Positions 62,906 through 64,000 of a stretch of DNA of 64,000 nucleotides are shown here, one piece after another. Position numbers and translations under genes: made by a program. The notes beneath the pieces were generated by a model. The model ran no database searches, was not told the origin of the DNA, and saw only the letters and a program-made list of their open reading frames with translations. The stretch is from Bradyrhizobium sp. AZCC 1693 (GTDB lineage Bacteria; Pseudomonadota; Alphaproteobacteria; Rhizobiales; Xanthobacteraceae), in NCBI RefSeq assembly GCF_036924745.1, contig NZ_JAZHSD010000001.1, positions 6,261,001 to 6,325,000 on the forward strand. The letters are read 5' to 3'. The stretch's first letter is position 1; every line of letters begins with the position of its first letter.

Positions 62906-63775
62906 TCAGTTTGCTTCGGCGATTTTCTTGAGTTGCGCCCACAGATTGTCGGCATTCGCAACCCGGGCATGGTCGACCGCTGTCAGTTTCGGCTCTTCGA
63001 CGCGAACTGTCTTGCGGAAGTCGGTTGCGGCGTTCAACCGCAGTCCGGCTCGCGAACCGCCCTTGATCACGGAATCGCGCCGATCGGACGAAACTCTGTC
63101 GGAAAATGCGCGCAGACTTTCGACTGCGAACGGGACCTCGCCCCTGTCGGCGATGGTCTTTTTCCTTCCGTCGACCTCGAGTTGAAACAGGCGGCGGGTC
63201 TGTGGATCGAACCACGACAGGTATCCGCCATCCAACACCTCGCGGGGGCCGCGCACCCGCCCCGAATAGCTGTAGCGGACGCCACTGCTCTTCACCGGGT
63301 CGAAATACTGCGGCGTATAGAAGTCGGAGACCATGACGGAATTCACGGAATAGGCGAATTTCGAGGCCTGGCAGGGATCGCACACCTCAATCAGGTACTC
63401 GACTCGACCCTGGCCGGATTTCAGCGAATCGCCCGCGCGCGTGAGCGTTCCCTGCGGGTCAACCAGCATTTCGAGCACTTCGTGGCTCATGAATACGGGC
63501 CAGTTCGTGGTCAAGGCTACCAGGGCGAAGGGTTGCTTGTTGTCATCGCGCTTATGCAGACCCGCGGCACCGCTTGGCAACTCGTCTTGCAGCAGCACGT
63601 GCCAATAACCAACGGGGACATCTTCCAATTTGTCGAAGGCATCGACGGTGGCCTCGATATTCCACATCGGACCGAAATCGCGCGAGACCTGCTTTTGAAT
63701 GGCGGCAGCTACCGGCGCCAATTGCGCCAGTGTGACTTCCCTGGTGATGGAGACCAAAGCTATGTGAAGTAGCAT
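62906..63775 (-). CDS. HE-motif protein, putative metallopeptidase-like
   Basis: 289 residues. MSHEVLEMLVDPQGTL shows a conserved HE..E pattern resembling zinc-dependent hydrolase-like families, followed by VEVCDPCQ and ALTTNWPVF; no signal peptide visible. Start 63775 is chosen for the family-like opening MLLHIALVSITREVTLAQLAPV. No gene symbol applies. Confidence 0.68.
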   Translation of the reverse strand: MLLHIALVSITREVTLAQLAPVAAAIQKQVSRDFGPMWNIEATVDAFDKLEDVPVGYWHVLLQDELPSGAAGLHKRDDNKQPFALVALTTNWPVFMSHEVLEMLVDPQGTLTRAGDSLKSGQGRVEYLIEVCDPCQASKFAYSVNSVMVSDFYTPQYFDPVKSSGVRYSYSGRVRGPREVLDGGYLSWFDPQTRRLFQLEVDGRKKTIADRGEVPFAVESLRAFSDRVSSDRRDSVIKGGSRAGLRLNAATDFRKTVRVEEPKLTAVDHARVANADNLWAQLKKIAEAN

Positions 63776-64000
63776 GTGGTAGCAATTCCCCCGCAGGTAG
63801 CGTACGCTTGTTTTTCGCAAATATCCATACGGATGCTACGCGACGGAGGCAGCCACGAGCGATTGCGCGAACTGGAGCCTGATCCGGAAAAAACGGAAAG
63901 CCGGTTTTCCGAAAAGATGGTGCTCAAACGAGAATATGGCCGACCGGCATGATTGAACTCAGTCGAAGCATGCTCTTGTCGAAGCATGCTCGGGAGTGCG
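63776..64000. repeat. Gene-free window end with 'gagcatgatccgg' family copy 3
   Basis: 63874-63945 reads GAGCCTGATCCGGAAAAAAC then CGGTTTTCCGAAAAGATGGT and GCTCAAACG, the fullest copy of the family also seen at 46164 and 53470. A short direct repeat TCGAAGCATGCTC occurs at 63963 and 63979. No gene is supported. Confidence 0.7.

Noticed and set aside
62877..63383. N-terminal extension of the SH3-like protein to 503 residues
   Set aside because: A signal peptide with ribosome site begins at 62876 and the extension overlaps the HE-motif gene in another frame.
1..64000. CRISPR arrays, transposases, integrases, tRNA or rRNA genes
   Set aside because: No regularly spaced repeats, DDE/recombinase motifs, or tRNA cloverleaf sequences were recognised; short palindromic repeats are of the dispersed intergenic type.

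Overview
The window is GC-rich alphaproteobacterial chromosome, most like Bradyrhizobium or a close relative (Nitrobacteraceae). This rests on gene content (Bug-type solute-binding proteins, TorF-type porin, Lys-rich histone H1-like protein, 41-residue L36, BacA-like ABC exporter) and on intergenic palindromic repeats of the kind scattered through Bradyrhizobium genomes. No tRNA, rRNA, CRISPR array, transposase or phage gene was seen. Family names come from motif recognition, not database searches.

Layout. 1-5.9 kb: end of an amino-acid ABC ATPase, a D-amino-acid aminotransferase, a cupin/AhpD pair, a membrane acyltransferase, a Bug solute receptor and a LuxR regulator. 5.9-10.7 kb: a minus-strand catabolic operon (Ldh-type oxidoreductase, flavin monooxygenase, FAH-family hydrolase, exported amidase). 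11.1-15.2 kb: a 1365-residue protein with five tandem GAF domains followed by GGDEF and EAL. 15.2-17.3 kb: small proteins, a cupin and a DUF1080 protein. 17.3-35.3 kb: a surface or exopolysaccharide cluster. A minus-strand operon there encodes Wzx-like flippase, GT92-like transferase, methyltransferase, deacetylase, Wzz/BY-kinase-like protein, WecG-type transferase and GalE. Plus-strand units encode an SGNH acyltransferase, a GH26-like hydrolase, a GT2, a Wzy/ligase, a JmjC-like cupin and a CelD-type GNAT, and one GT1 runs on the minus strand.

35.5-45 kb: a zinc-ribbon protein, a LysR-controlled quinone/redox group (SDR, pirin, WrbA), a second Bug receptor, a YbaK deacylase, a HAD dehalogenase, a damaged dienelactone hydrolase, and an amidohydrolase divergent from two MaoC dehydratases. 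45-54 kb: rpmJ, a TPR protein, small secreted proteins, an alpha/beta hydrolase, cytochrome c, glcDEF and a histone H1-like protein. 54-64 kb: porin, HPP protein, a BclA/SbmA-like ABC transporter, an L-lactate/glycolate permease gene split by one in-frame TAG, and several poorly known genes.

The most interesting signals are four sigma-54-like (GG-N10-GC, TTGC) elements in front of the polysaccharide transcription units, two sharing 15 identical bases. Others are a BY-kinase domain without a usable Walker A, the amber-interrupted permease, a hydrolase that has lost both its nucleophile and its reading frame, and two short gene remnants. Only sequence reading was possible; homology, promoter activity and assembly accuracy were not tested.
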